Assembly: GCF_002567005.1 (NCBI RefSeq)
Contig: NZ_NUZU01000043.1
Span: 51,704-84,125 of the forward strand
Origin: Bacillus sp. AFS073361
Lineage (GTDB): Bacteria > Bacillota > Bacilli > Bacillales > Cytobacillaceae
Reading direction: 5' to 3'
DNA length: 32,422 nt
The position numbers were made by a program, and so were the translations under genes. This document shows, one piece after another, positions 1-7,611 of the stretch; position 1 is the stretch's first letter, and every line of letters starts with the position of its first letter. The notes beneath the pieces were generated by a model that was not told the origin of the DNA, did no database searches, and worked only from the letters and a program-made list of their open reading frames with translations.

Positions 1-30
1 ATCTGTGGTGTCAGGCACCTAATTAATTTG
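1..30. repeat. possible dispersed intergenic repeat fragment
   Basis: The first bases contain GGTG-TCAGG-CACC (7-19), a short inverted repeat. From memory, similar 'TGTCAGGCACC' strings are common in Bacillus intergenic regions. The rest of 31-238 holds only two weak adjacent hairpins (GATAA/TTATC at 81-94 and TCACTCT/AGAGTGA at 97-113) and no gene that I can see. A genome-wide count would be needed to call this a repeat family. Confidence 0.3.
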
Positions 31-238
31 GAGGATTTCTTCTCATTAGTATAGTTTGCACTTTTTTAACCAAAATTAAAGATAAAGGCTTATCTATCAC
101 TCTAGTAGAGTGAAAAGTCCCTCTTCTCTGAATGTATTTACTATTTTAAAAAAACTTTCTTTTTCGATCTAAATTAGTTAAAATTCAGTATTATCAATGT
201 TTACAACCTTCTTTTGCTCCATTTACTAAAAAATGTTT

Positions 239-287
239 TTGACAATTCAAAACTTCAGAAAGTATTATAATATAATATAAAGGGAGG
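239..287 (+). promoter_or_regulatory. sigma-A promoter and RBS of the peptide transporter gene
   Basis: A consensus -35 TTGACA (239-244) is followed after 18 bp by TATTAT (263-268), inside a run of TATAAT-like steps. GGGAGG (282-287) lies 7 bases before the ATG at 295. This is consistent with constitutive sigma-A transcription; no operator is obvious. Confidence 0.6.
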
Positions 288-294
288 TAATACC

Positions 295-1779
295 ATGTCA
301 AACATCAATAGACAGAAAATTGTGGATAGTGTACCTCAAACAGGATTTTTCGGACATCCTAAAGGACTATCTACCCTTTTCTTTACTGAATTCTGGGAGC
401 GATTCTCGTACTATGGAATGAGAGCCATCCTTGTTTTCTATATGTATTACGAAGTTTCTAAAGGCGGATTGGGCATTGATCAAAATCTTGCACTTTCGAT
501 CATGTCCATATACGGATCACTTGTCTATATGTCCGGAATCATTGGCGGCTGGCTGGCTGACCGGATCTTCGGTTCTTCGAAAGCCGTGTTCTACGGTGGA
601 GTCTTAATTATGTTTGGACATATAGCGCTTGCTGTTCCTGGCAGTGTTGCTATGTTCTTTGTATCCATGGTATTGATTGTCCTAGGTACTGGGATGCTTA
701 AGCCGAATGTTTCTTCCGCTGTAGGTGAATTATATAGCGAAAAAGACGAACGTCGTGATGCAGGATTTACTATTTACTACATGAGTATTAACCTAGGCGC
801 ATTCATATCTCCATTAATCGTTGGGTCGATAAGCAACTTCCACATCGGTTTTTCGATTGCAGCAGTAGGTATGTTCTTAGGGTTAGTCGTGTTTAGTGTA
901 ACAAAGAAAAAAAATCTTGGCCTTGCTGGAACGATGGTGGCGAATCCACTGGCTCCTGCAGAAAAGAAAAAGATTTTCACCATTATTGGACTAGCAGTAA
1001 TTATTCTTGCTGTTCTATGTGCCGTATTAATTCCAAACGGTCTTTTAACTTTTGCTAGCTTTATTAATATTGTCACTTTCCTTGGAATCTTAATCCCAAC
1101 GATTTATTTCGTTGTCATGTATCGCAGTCCTAAAACTACTACAGTTGAACGTTCAAGAATTATTGCCTATATTCCGTTATTTATTGCAGCGGTTATGTTC
1201 TGGGCCATTCAAGAACAAGGCTCAACCATCCTTGCCAATTATGCGGATAAGCGGACTCAATTAGACTGGATGGGAATTAAGATTTCACCAGCATGGTTCC
1301 AATCTTTAAACCCATTATTCATTATCATCTTTGCACCAGTATTTGCTTGGATCTGGGTTAAATTAGGAAAGCGTCAGCCATCGATTCCACAAAAGTTCTC
1401 ATTATCATTATTATTTGCTGGTTTGTCATTCCTAGTTATTCTTATCCCGGCTTATTTTGGAGGTACGGATTCTTTAGTAAGTCCACTATGGCTTGTTCTT
1501 AGTTATTTAATCGTTGTATTTGGTGAGTTATGTTTATCACCAGTAGGACTATCTGCAACAACTAAATTAGCACCTGCAGCATTCTCAGCACAAACAATGA
1601 GCTTATGGTTCCTAGCAAGTGCTGCGGCACAAGCATTGAATGCACAAGTTGTTAAATTCTACACCCCTGAAAAAGAAATGACCTACTTTGGTGTGATTGG
1701 CGGAGCGTCCATCGCCCTAGGTATTATCCTATTAATGTTATCACCTAAGATTCAAGGTTTCATGAAAGGGATCAAGTAA
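295..1779 (+). CDS. dtpT: proton-coupled di-/tripeptide transporter, POT/PTR2 family (DtpT-like)
   Basis: A proton-driven importer of di- and tripeptides in the cytoplasmic membrane, from the POT (PTR2) branch of the major facilitator superfamily. The 494 residues are almost all hydrophobic helices. The N-terminal POT signature ExxERFxYYG is intact at residues 32-41 (E32, E35, R36, Y39, Y40) and couples proton and peptide binding in studied members. GTGMLKPNVS (131-140) and the PTR2 signature around residues 157-169 (GFTIYYMSINLGA) follow. The length matches B. subtilis DtpT (about 490 residues). It stands alone between its own promoter and an intrinsic terminator. The family assignment is near certain; substrate range is inferred from homology. 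Confidence 0.93.
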   Translation: MSNINRQKIVDSVPQTGFFGHPKGLSTLFFTEFWERFSYYGMRAILVFYMYYEVSKGGLGIDQNLALSIMSIYGSLVYMSGIIGGWLADRIFGSSKAVFYGGVLIMFGHIALAVPGSVAMFFVSMVLIVLGTGMLKPNVSSAVGELYSEKDERRDAGFTIYYMSINLGAFISPLIVGSISNFHIGFSIAAVGMFLGLVVFSVTKKKNLGLAGTMVANPLAPAEKKKIFTIIGLAVIILAVLCAVLIPNGLLTFASFINIVTFLGILIPTIYFVVMYRSPKTTTVERSRIIAYIPLFIAAVMFWAIQEQGSTILANYADKRTQLDWMGIKISPAWFQSLNPLFIIIFAPVFAWIWVKLGKRQPSIPQKFSLSLLFAGLSFLVILIPAYFGGTDSLVSPLWLVLSYLIVVFGELCLSPVGLSATTKLAPAAFSAQTMSLWFLASAAAQALNAQVVKFYTPEKEMTYFGVIGGASIALGIILLMLSPKIQGFMKGIK

Positions 1780-1783
1780 TAAT

Positions 1784-1812
1784 AAAAAAGGTGCCAAACG
1801 GCACCTTTTTTA
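1784..1812 (+). terminator. intrinsic terminator after dtpT
   Basis: GGTGCC (1790-1795), a 4-base AAAC loop and GGCACC (1800-1805), flanked by an A-run and a T-run. The A/T flanks pair as well, so it could act in both directions. It begins 5 bases after the dtpT stop codon. Confidence 0.9.
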
Positions 1813-1848
1813 TTTGTGATAAGATATATAGTGATAGGAGGTTATTGT

Positions 1849-2931
1849 ATGTACTTAAGGGATAAAGTAAAACACCTTCCTTCTACCCCTGGTGTGTATT
1901 TAATGAAGGACTCCAATGGACAAATTATTTATGTGGGTAAGGCAAAAAATCTTAAAAATCGCGTGCGCTCATACTTCCAAAATTCAAAAGCCCATACACA
2001 AAAAATCATCAAGCTGAAAGCCAGCTTAAAGGATTTCGACTATATCCTTACTGATACAGAATTTGAAGCCTTTATGCTCGAATGTGAATTAATATATGAA
2101 ATGAAGCCTATTTTTAATCGGATGATGAAAAATCCTCAATCCTATATCTACATCAGAATTGACAGGGATGGAGAGTACCAAAGAATAGAAATTTGTAAAG
2201 ACGCAGATAAGCCCGATAGTCTTTATTTTGGCCCATATAAAAGCAAAAATTTAGTAGAAAAGGCGCTTCTAGGGATGAAAGACTTCTATAAGGTGAACTG
2301 CAGCAGCCCTTCTAACAAGAATACTCCATGTTTAAACTATTCCTTTGGTTTATGTCTCGGGATGTGTATGGGAGGGGCCGCACTCATTGAGTACAATGAA
2401 AGAATGAACAAAATTATTGCTTTACTACAAGGATTTGATACAAGTCTACTTAGCATTGTGGAGCAAAAAATGATCGAAGCCTCTGAAAAATTTGATTTCG
2501 AAGCGGCGGGAAAGTATAGAGATACCTTGAATGCCATCCACTCACTTCTTAATAAAGAAAAAGTCATTGAATTTACGGGAAGTAATAAAAAGATTGCTGT
2601 TATTGCCCCGTTAACAGACAGGACTTATAAACTATTCCTGATTCAGAAAAACAAAATTCTTTTCTCAGAAAAGTTTAACTGGTCCGATCCAGAATCTGTT
2701 CATAAAACCATTAAGAACAGTATATTAACTATTTTTAAAGCAACAGCAAATAATTCTTTTAATAAACTTAGCCGAGATGAAATTGATGCCGCTCAGATTA
2801 TCTATAGCTATTTAAAAGGAAGCTACTGTACTTATATTATTATTTCAGAACATTTGCTTAAGCCCTCATATACCTCTAAATTAGATGGTCAAATATACAA
2901 GTTAATGCAAACCTATATGGTTAATCGATAG
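1849..2931 (+). CDS. GIY-YIG nuclease, UvrC N-terminal-half/Cho-like protein
   Basis: A stand-alone GIY-YIG endonuclease resembling the N-terminal half of the excision-repair nuclease UvrC, the part that makes the 3' incision; E. coli Cho is a comparable short form. I start it at 1849 because AGGAGG (1836-1841) sits 7 bases upstream, giving 360 residues. The GIY-YIG core is at residues 15-30 (GVY and YVG), with R38 and the probable metal-binding E78. Four cysteines, C151, C161, C169 and C173 (CX9CX7CX3C), match the UvrC iron-sulfur pattern. A UVR (UvrB-interaction) motif lies near 210-230. The UvrC C-terminal RNase H-like nuclease and helix-hairpin-helix domains are absent; residues 245-360 are unlike them. 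The gene overlaps the convergent methyltransferase by 19 bases. A role in alternative DNA repair is inferred. Confidence 0.85.
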   Translation: MYLRDKVKHLPSTPGVYLMKDSNGQIIYVGKAKNLKNRVRSYFQNSKAHTQKIIKLKASLKDFDYILTDTEFEAFMLECELIYEMKPIFNRMMKNPQSYIYIRIDRDGEYQRIEICKDADKPDSLYFGPYKSKNLVEKALLGMKDFYKVNCSSPSNKNTPCLNYSFGLCLGMCMGGAALIEYNERMNKIIALLQGFDTSLLSIVEQKMIEASEKFDFEAAGKYRDTLNAIHSLLNKEKVIEFTGSNKKIAVIAPLTDRTYKLFLIQKNKILFSEKFNWSDPESVHKTIKNSILTIFKATANNSFNKLSRDEIDAAQIIYSYLKGSYCTYIIISEHLLKPSYTSKLDGQIYKLMQTYMVNR

Positions 2932-3521
2932 ATTAAAAATCGCTCATTTGGGTTATGTTCATGAATGTAAGGAAGAATAATTTCTTTATTTAATTCAAAC
3001 ATGGTGTTATTTTCTAAATAATAAATATAATCCTCTGATGGATAATATAAAATAATTTCAACATCCCGTTTCTCCATTTCAACCGAAACTAAGATATTAT
3101 TAATGATTTTCATAAAAATTTGAATGGAAAAAGGATTAAAAAAATAAAAACGATTATCTAAGGAATCAATTTGATACTCTTCGGCAAGACAACAATGAAA
3201 AAAAATATCATCATTAATAGAGTGAGTCATTTTTTGATATTTTTTTCGATTTTCAATTGCTTCCTGATAAAAATCCCTATTCATTTCAATTCCAATAACT
3301 GTTGCATGAAAATGATAATGGATAAAGAAGTTTAATCGTCCTTTGCCACACCCAAAGTCAATGATTCGGTCCTTGCGGCTTACTTGATAGTGAGTAAATA
3401 ATTCTTCTAGCGCACTATAAGGAGTGGGCTCATAACGATGGTAATGAAATGACTTATGAAATCCCTTTTGGTCCCCTCCCGTTTTTATCCCCATCAATTT
3501 ATCATAATAAAATTCTTTCAT
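2913..3521 (-). CDS. class I SAM-dependent methyltransferase
   Basis: A 202-residue protein with a Rossmann-type methyltransferase fold. Motif I (DFGCGKG, residues 55-61) binds S-adenosylmethionine, and an acidic residue (E79, in GIEMN) at the end of strand 2 is placed to hold the ribose. The 'FFNPF' segment near residues 126-131 takes the place of the usual motif IV. The acceptor substrate cannot be read from the sequence. The start is supported by AGGAG seven bases upstream. The stop codon lies inside the end of the convergent nuclease gene (19-base overlap). It probably shares a transcript with the truncated VWA-like gene 55 bases upstream, since no minus-strand terminator separates them. 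Confidence 0.8.
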   Translation of the reverse strand: MKEFYYDKLMGIKTGGDQKGFHKSFHYHRYEPTPYSALEELFTHYQVSRKDRIIDFGCGKGRLNFFIHYHFHATVIGIEMNRDFYQEAIENRKKYQKMTHSINDDIFFHCCLAEEYQIDSLDNRFYFFNPFSIQIFMKIINNILVSVEMEKRDVEIILYYPSEDYIYYLENNTMFELNKEIILPYIHEHNPNERFLIYRLTI

Positions 3522-3546
3522 CTGATACTCCTATTCAGGCAAGGTC

Positions 3547-3580
3547 ATCCCCCACTTTTACGTGAGGGATTTCTTTTTAC
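3547..3580 (+). terminator. plus-strand intrinsic terminator-like hairpin
   Basis: ATCCCCCAC (3547-3555) pairs with GTGAGGGAT (3562-3570), 8 of 9 positions, across a TTTTAC loop, followed by TTCTTTTTAC. The T-rich tail is on the plus strand only, yet no plus-strand gene ends nearby; the closest is the nuclease gene ending at 2931. Confidence 0.55.
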
Positions 3581-3990
3581 GCTACCTTTATTGCTTTCCC
3601 AAACGGAACTCTTGGCAATATAGAACCAGGTACAAGCCAAATCATTTCATAGCTAACATCTTCAATATCTTCAGAAATAAAGCCAGTTACATCCGTAATG
3701 TAAAACAGTGTATCAATATTCTCTTCTTTTGCCCACTCAAGTACCAAAGTATATGAAGATTTCCCATGTGTATGGTATTTAATTGTATCACTTTTAATGG
3801 GGGTGGTACTTCTAATTTTAAAATCTGCTTGGACTAATATGGTATCCGGTTTAACTTGTTCAAACAGTTTTACTATGTTATTGATTAAAATGCTTGGGGC
3901 TTCATTCGTAGAAGTGTCAACAGCCAGTGCTACCTTTTTATCCTGACGCTGTTGAATCATTGATAGTATCGTTTTGTGCCATTTCAACAC
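3577..3990 (-). CDS. truncated VWA-like domain protein (C-terminal part of a DUF2201-type putative metallopeptidase)
   Basis: The C-terminal half looks like the VWA-like domain that follows a zinc-peptidase-like domain in DUF2201 proteins: a 'VALAVDTS' strand, a later 'LFYITDVTG' strand, and an ending of the type 'WLVPGS..PRVPFGKAIKV'. Such proteins are usually about 400 residues; here only about 137 remain and the HExxH domain is gone. The metal-site motif DxSxS reads DTSTN, so it is degenerate. I prefer a GTG start at 3990 with AAAGGAG (3997-4003) six bases upstream; an ATG-like start at 4044 adds 18 residues without a ribosome site. It may be a decaying remnant or a small stand-alone protein. 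Confidence 0.55.
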   Translation of the reverse strand: MLKWHKTILSMIQQRQDKKVALAVDTSTNEAPSILINNIVKLFEQVKPDTILVQADFKIRSTTPIKSDTIKYHTHGKSSYTLVLEWAKEENIDTLFYITDVTGFISEDIEDVSYEMIWLVPGSILPRVPFGKAIKVA

Positions 3991-4137
3991 AACCAACTCC
4001 TTTGGAATGAATAAGTGAACCATCTTATTTTGGTTTAATAACAAGGTGGTTATGATTGGATAATAGCGGTAATCAGTAAGAAGGTGCAGGATAAGAAAAT
4101 GGCCTTCTTGGTCTGCCCTAGATGTGCTTATACTTAT

Positions 4138-4362
4138 TTATTCCTTGTTTTCATTTAGCTCATCAATCAGCTGCTTGGTTCGTTTTGCATTTCCTTCTGC
4201 GAAATTCTCGAGACGTTCCTTTAGCTCATCATCATCATGAATTCGCTCTGCGGTTATTAGATAGGTCCGCATTAAATCTTCTTCTGTTTCAATTGCCTCA
4301 ACAAGAACGTCTTTTAGTACTTCCTTTTCTTCATTCTTACCATTTAACATATTAAACCCCAT
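4138..4362 (-). CDS. small acidic helical protein of unknown function
   Basis: A 74-residue, strongly charged, probably all-helical protein (for example 'IETEEDLMRTYLITAERIHDD' split over two helices). AAAAGGAGG (4371-4379), 8 bases before the ATG at 4362, decides this start over a longer in-frame reading from 4449. The helix pattern with E and H residues faintly recalls ferritin-like bundles, but I see no convincing metal-site set and do not assign a function. It is divergent from the glutathione peroxidase gene, and their promoters share 4363-4525. Confidence 0.65.
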   Translation of the reverse strand: MGFNMLNGKNEEKEVLKDVLVEAIETEEDLMRTYLITAERIHDDDELKERLENFAEGNAKRTKQLIDELNENKE

Positions 4363-4438
4363 TTGAAAAACCTCCTTTTCACCTTTATCGTTCTCCTTTC
4401 TATTTCGAGATATCCAACTGATAAATAATAACTTAAAC

Positions 4439-4467
4439 TTGCCACACACAATTAAATCGTGTAAGAT
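4439..4467 (+). promoter_or_regulatory. promoter of gpx-ohrR with OhrR-type operator in the spacer
   Basis: TTGCCA (4439-4444), a 17-bp spacer and TAAGAT (4462-4467) form a plausible sigma-A promoter. The spacer contains the palindrome ACACAATT-A-AATCGTGT (4446-4462; 7 of 8 paired positions), close to the OhrR box core (TACAATT..AATTGTA) of B. subtilis ohrA. A second partial copy, ATTAAATCG, follows at 4466-4474. Repressor bound here would block RNA polymerase. This is a prediction from pattern only. Confidence 0.6.
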
Positions 4468-4525
4468 TAAATCGCAGGCGACATATTTTCAAACAAATGA
4501 ATCCTAATATTAAGGGGGAAGCTAA

Positions 4526-5005
4526 ATGACAACAGTTTATGACTTTAATGTAAAAATGACAAATGGTAAGGAAAAATCAATAATGGATTATGAGGGTAAA
4601 CCATTACTGATTGTGAATACTGCTAGCAAATGTGGTTTGACACCCCAATTCAAAGGACTTCAGGAATTATATGAAAAATATAAAGAGGATGGTTTGGAGA
4701 TTTTAGGCTTTCCATGTGACCAATTCAACAATCAAGAATTCGCCGACATTGAAGAAACCACCCAGTTTTGTCAACTAAATTACGGTGTAACGTTTCCAAT
4801 ATTTGCGAAAATTGATGTTAATGGCGCTAATGCCGATCCGCTATTTACTTATTTAAAAAGCCAGAAGCCAGGTACACTTACTAAAAATATTAAATGGAAT
4901 TTCACAAAATTTTTAGTCGATCCTAATGGTCAGGTAATTGAGCGCTATGCCCCTACGACTGAACCAAGCAAGATTGAGAAAGATATTAAAGAATTATTGT
5001 CATAA
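4526..5005 (+). CDS. gpx: thioredoxin-type (cysteine) glutathione peroxidase
   Basis: A 159-residue thiol peroxidase that reduces hydroperoxides in the cytoplasm. The catalytic set of the family is intact: C36 (in ASKCGLTPQ), Q70 (in FNNQE), W123 and N124 (in IKWNF). C81 in the segment 'FCQLNYGVTFP' aligns with the resolving cysteine of yeast Gpx3, so it is probably a two-cysteine enzyme recycled by thioredoxin rather than glutathione, which suits a Bacillus. GGGGGA precedes the ATG. It lies 23 bases upstream of an OhrR-like regulator on the same strand, with an OhrR-type palindrome in its promoter, which suggests induction by organic peroxides. Confidence 0.93.
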   Translation: MTTVYDFNVKMTNGKEKSIMDYEGKPLLIVNTASKCGLTPQFKGLQELYEKYKEDGLEILGFPCDQFNNQEFADIEETTQFCQLNYGVTFPIFAKIDVNGANADPLFTYLKSQKPGTLTKNIKWNFTKFLVDPNGQVIERYAPTTEPSKIEKDIKELLS

Positions 5006-5028
5006 TTATTTAAAGTAAGGTGATCAGC

Positions 5029-5475
5029 ATGGAAGACTTCATGGTATTAAAAAACCAACTTTGCTTTGCTGTATATGAAACAGCAAGTGAATTCAATAAA
5101 TTATATTCTAGTGCACTTCAGCCCTACGGCTTAACCTACCCTCAATACTTGGTTCTATTAGCATTATGGGAAAATGATGGTGTTTCGGTCAAAGACATAG
5201 GAGAAAAATTGAGTCTCGGGACTGGAACATTGACTCCAATGCTTACAAGAATGGAGGCAAATGGGTGGCTGCGAAAAGAACGTTCAACAGTAGATGAACG
5301 AAGGGTATTTATTTACTTAGAAAAGAAAGCTTATGAAAAAAAGCAAGCAATAACAAATACAATCAGTGACAAAATACAATCCTGTCATATTGAACTCGAG
5401 GAATATAAACAATTGATGGAACGGCTGAATCAATTGCATAGTAAGTTGAAAATCGAGAACATTGCGAGTAATTAA
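5029..5475 (+). CDS. MarR-family organic-peroxide sensor regulator (OhrR-like)
   Basis: A 148-residue winged-helix repressor. The N-terminal segment 'LCFAVYETASEFNKLY' matches the OhrR signature, with the peroxide-sensing cysteine at C12; 'GLTYPQYLVLLALWE' and the wing region 'TGTLTPMLTRME..DERRV' follow. In OhrR, oxidation of this cysteine releases the repressor from DNA. I start it at ATG 5029 (AAGG at 5017-5020); an in-frame GTG at 5020 would overlap the ribosome site. B. subtilis OhrR controls the peroxidase ohrA; here the linked gene is a glutathione peroxidase, so it probably regulates that gene and itself through the palindrome at 4446-4462. An intrinsic terminator follows. Confidence 0.85.
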   Translation: MEDFMVLKNQLCFAVYETASEFNKLYSSALQPYGLTYPQYLVLLALWENDGVSVKDIGEKLSLGTGTLTPMLTRMEANGWLRKERSTVDERRVFIYLEKKAYEKKQAITNTISDKIQSCHIELEEYKQLMERLNQLHSKLKIENIASN

Positions 5476-5484
5476 AACCACATA

Positions 5485-5521
5485 CAAAAAACAACACTCA
5501 ATTTTAAAGTGTTGTTTTTTG
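5485..5521 (+). terminator. intrinsic terminator after ohrR-like gene
   Basis: ACAACACT (5491-5498) pairs with AGTGTTGT (5508-5515) across a 9-base loop. The stem is flanked by an A-run and a T-run, so it may also stop minus-strand transcripts running out of the aldolase gene. Confidence 0.85.
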
Positions 5522-5619
5522 TACTATTTCATCTGATTGAAGATATTTTCCGAAGGGATGTTCTTTCCCCTCCATCAAAAACTCAATTCTATTAATCTCT
5601 TTTTAGCGGGCCTTGAGTT

Positions 5620-6648
5620 TTACACTAAGACTGTTTTTGGCTTGTTTTTTGCAATTTCTGCTGCCACTTCAACAATCATATCCTCTTGACCGCCAACCAC
5701 TTTACGCTTACCTAATTCTATTAAAATATCACGTGAATCAACACCAAATTTTGCTGCAGCCCGTTTTGCATGGAGCGCAAAGCTTGAGTATACACCCGCA
5801 TATCCTAGAGTTAGGCTGTCCTTTGTAATTTCCTGTGGCACTTGTAAAATTGGAGCCACAATATCCTCGGCCAAGTCCATCATTTTATATAAATCTACTC
5901 CAGTTTTGATTCCCATCCGTTCACAAACTGCAACTAGTACTTCTGTTTGTGTATTTCCTGCACCAGCTCCTAAGCAGCGTACACTGCCGTCAATACGGGT
6001 AGCACCCTCTTCAATGGCCGCAAGTGTGTTAGCCATCGCAAGAGATAGATTGTTATGACCATGGAAACCAACATTCACGCCAATTGATTGTTTAAGAGCC
6101 CGAATACGTTCCCTGACTTGGTCAGGAAGTAAGTAACCTGCAGAGTCAACCACGTAAACAGTATCTGCTCCATAGCTTTCCATAAGTTTTGCTTGTTCTA
6201 CTAATTTAGCAACTGGCGCCATATGGTTCATCATTAAGAATCCAACTGTTTCCATTCCTAATTCTTTTGCATAGGCAATATGTTGTGGTGCTACATCGGC
6301 TTCTGTAACATGTGTTGCAATCCGTGCCATTTTAGCTCCTAAATTTGCGGCTTCTTTTAATTCATGCAGTGTACCGATTCCTGGCAAAAGAAGAACAGCA
6401 ATTTTGGATTTATCTGCAACAGATACTGCAGCTTCAATTAATTCCATTTCTTTTGTGCGTGAACGACCATATTGTAACGAAGATCCTGCTAATCCGTCAC
6501 CATGAGATACTTCAATAAAAGGGACGTTTGCATCATTCAACGCTTTGGCAATATTAAGTACTTGATCAACTGTATATTGATGATTGATGGCATGGCTTCC
6601 ATCGCGTAAGGCTACCTCTGTGATAAGAATATCTCTTTCATTTGTCAT
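5620..6648 (-). CDS. 4-hydroxy-2-oxovalerate aldolase (DmpG/MhpE type)
   Basis: Splits 4-hydroxy-2-oxovalerate into pyruvate and acetaldehyde, the last ring-carbon step of aromatic meta-cleavage pathways. At 342 residues it has the usual length. The metal-dependent TIM barrel shows RDGSHA (D16 metal ligand, H19 the likely catalytic base) and the HxH pair H196/H198 in 'GFHGHNN'. The C-terminal 'GYAGVYSSF' segment is typical of the part that contacts the partner dehydrogenase. The gene follows the acetaldehyde dehydrogenase by 22 bases on the same strand; the two proteins normally form a complex that channels acetaldehyde. No hydratase or dioxygenase gene is nearby, so the upstream pathway must be elsewhere or different. 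Confidence 0.93.
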   Translation of the reverse strand: MTNERDILITEVALRDGSHAINHQYTVDQVLNIAKALNDANVPFIEVSHGDGLAGSSLQYGRSRTKEMELIEAAVSVADKSKIAVLLLPGIGTLHELKEAANLGAKMARIATHVTEADVAPQHIAYAKELGMETVGFLMMNHMAPVAKLVEQAKLMESYGADTVYVVDSAGYLLPDQVRERIRALKQSIGVNVGFHGHNNLSLAMANTLAAIEEGATRIDGSVRCLGAGAGNTQTEVLVAVCERMGIKTGVDLYKMMDLAEDIVAPILQVPQEITKDSLTLGYAGVYSSFALHAKRAAAKFGVDSRDILIELGKRKVVGGQEDMIVEVAAEIAKNKPKTVLV

Positions 6649-6670
6649 TATTATTTCCCCTTTCTACATC

Positions 6671-7558
6671 TCAAACTGTTTCTTTCGTTAATAGTTTTTT
6701 GGCAAATGCTTCAGCAATTTTAACGCCTGCTGATGTCATGATATCTAAATTTCCTGCATATACAGGCAAGTAATCACCAGCACCTTCAACCTCTAGGAAG
6801 ATGGTTACCTTATTTCCCTCAAAAATAGGTTCCGTACGAAGTCGGTAACCTGGAACATATGCTTGAACTACTTTTTCCATGTCAGCAATAGATTTTCTAA
6901 TTGCCTCTTCATCCATTTTCCCTTCTTCTACAAGAGTGTAAACTGTATCACGCATCATAATTGGCGGTTCTGCAGGATTTAAAATCATGATTGCCTTCCC
7001 TTTTTTGGCACCGCCAACTTCTGCAATTGCACGAGAAGTTGTTTCTGTAAATTCATCGATATTGGCACGTGTTCCAGGGCCAGCACTCAAGCTAGCAATT
7101 GTCGCGACAATCTCTGCGTATTCTACAGGAGCCACGCGGTTTACTGCGTGAACCATTGGAATGGTGGCTTGACCGCCACAAGTAATCAAATTGATATTAT
7201 CTTTATCTAAATGTTCATCAGTATTAACTGCGGCACATACATATGGGCCAACTGCTGCAGGCGTCATATCAATGACTTTTATACCAGCCTCTTTTAATAC
7301 CCTTGCATTGTAGAGATGTGCTTTGGCAGATGTGGCATCAAATACGATGTCAGCTTTTAAAGTTGGATCTGCAAGGAAACCATCAATTCCTGTATCAACC
7401 CCTGCATAACCTAATTCTCTTGCACGGCGTAACCCGTCTGATTGCGGGTCAATTCCAATCACTGCTGTTAACTCTAATAATTCCGAGCGTCCCAGTTTAA
7501 TCATTAAATCTGTACCAATGTTTCCTGAGCCAAGTACGGCAACTTTTACTTTTGTCAA
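6671..7558 (-). CDS. acetaldehyde dehydrogenase, CoA-acylating (DmpF/MhpF type)
   Basis: Converts acetaldehyde, NAD+ and CoA to acetyl-CoA. The 295 residues begin with a Rossmann nucleotide-binding motif (GSGNIG, residues 10-15); the catalytic thiol is C127 in 'ITCGGQATIP'. The family's 'AGPGTRANIDEFTETT' and 'ILNPAEPP' stretches are present. It lies between the IclR regulator gene (53 bases upstream) and the aldolase gene (22 bases downstream), forming the classic DmpFG-type pair that turns 4-hydroxy-2-oxovalerate into pyruvate plus acetyl-CoA without releasing toxic aldehyde. Assignment of family and reaction is firm; the physiological source of substrate is unknown. Confidence 0.93.
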   Translation of the reverse strand: MTKVKVAVLGSGNIGTDLMIKLGRSELLELTAVIGIDPQSDGLRRARELGYAGVDTGIDGFLADPTLKADIVFDATSAKAHLYNARVLKEAGIKVIDMTPAAVGPYVCAAVNTDEHLDKDNINLITCGGQATIPMVHAVNRVAPVEYAEIVATIASLSAGPGTRANIDEFTETTSRAIAEVGGAKKGKAIMILNPAEPPIMMRDTVYTLVEEGKMDEEAIRKSIADMEKVVQAYVPGYRLRTEPIFEGNKVTIFLEVEGAGDYLPVYAGNLDIMTSAGVKIAEAFAKKLLTKETV

Positions 7559-7611
7559 ATTAATTCTCCTCCTAAAAAATATTATTGTATGATTATTTCT
7601 ATCAAGTCTCT

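Noticed and set aside
777..1076. 99-codon minus-strand open frame inside the peptide transporter gene
   Set aside because: Antisense to a well-conserved gene; no ribosome site and no protein-like pattern.
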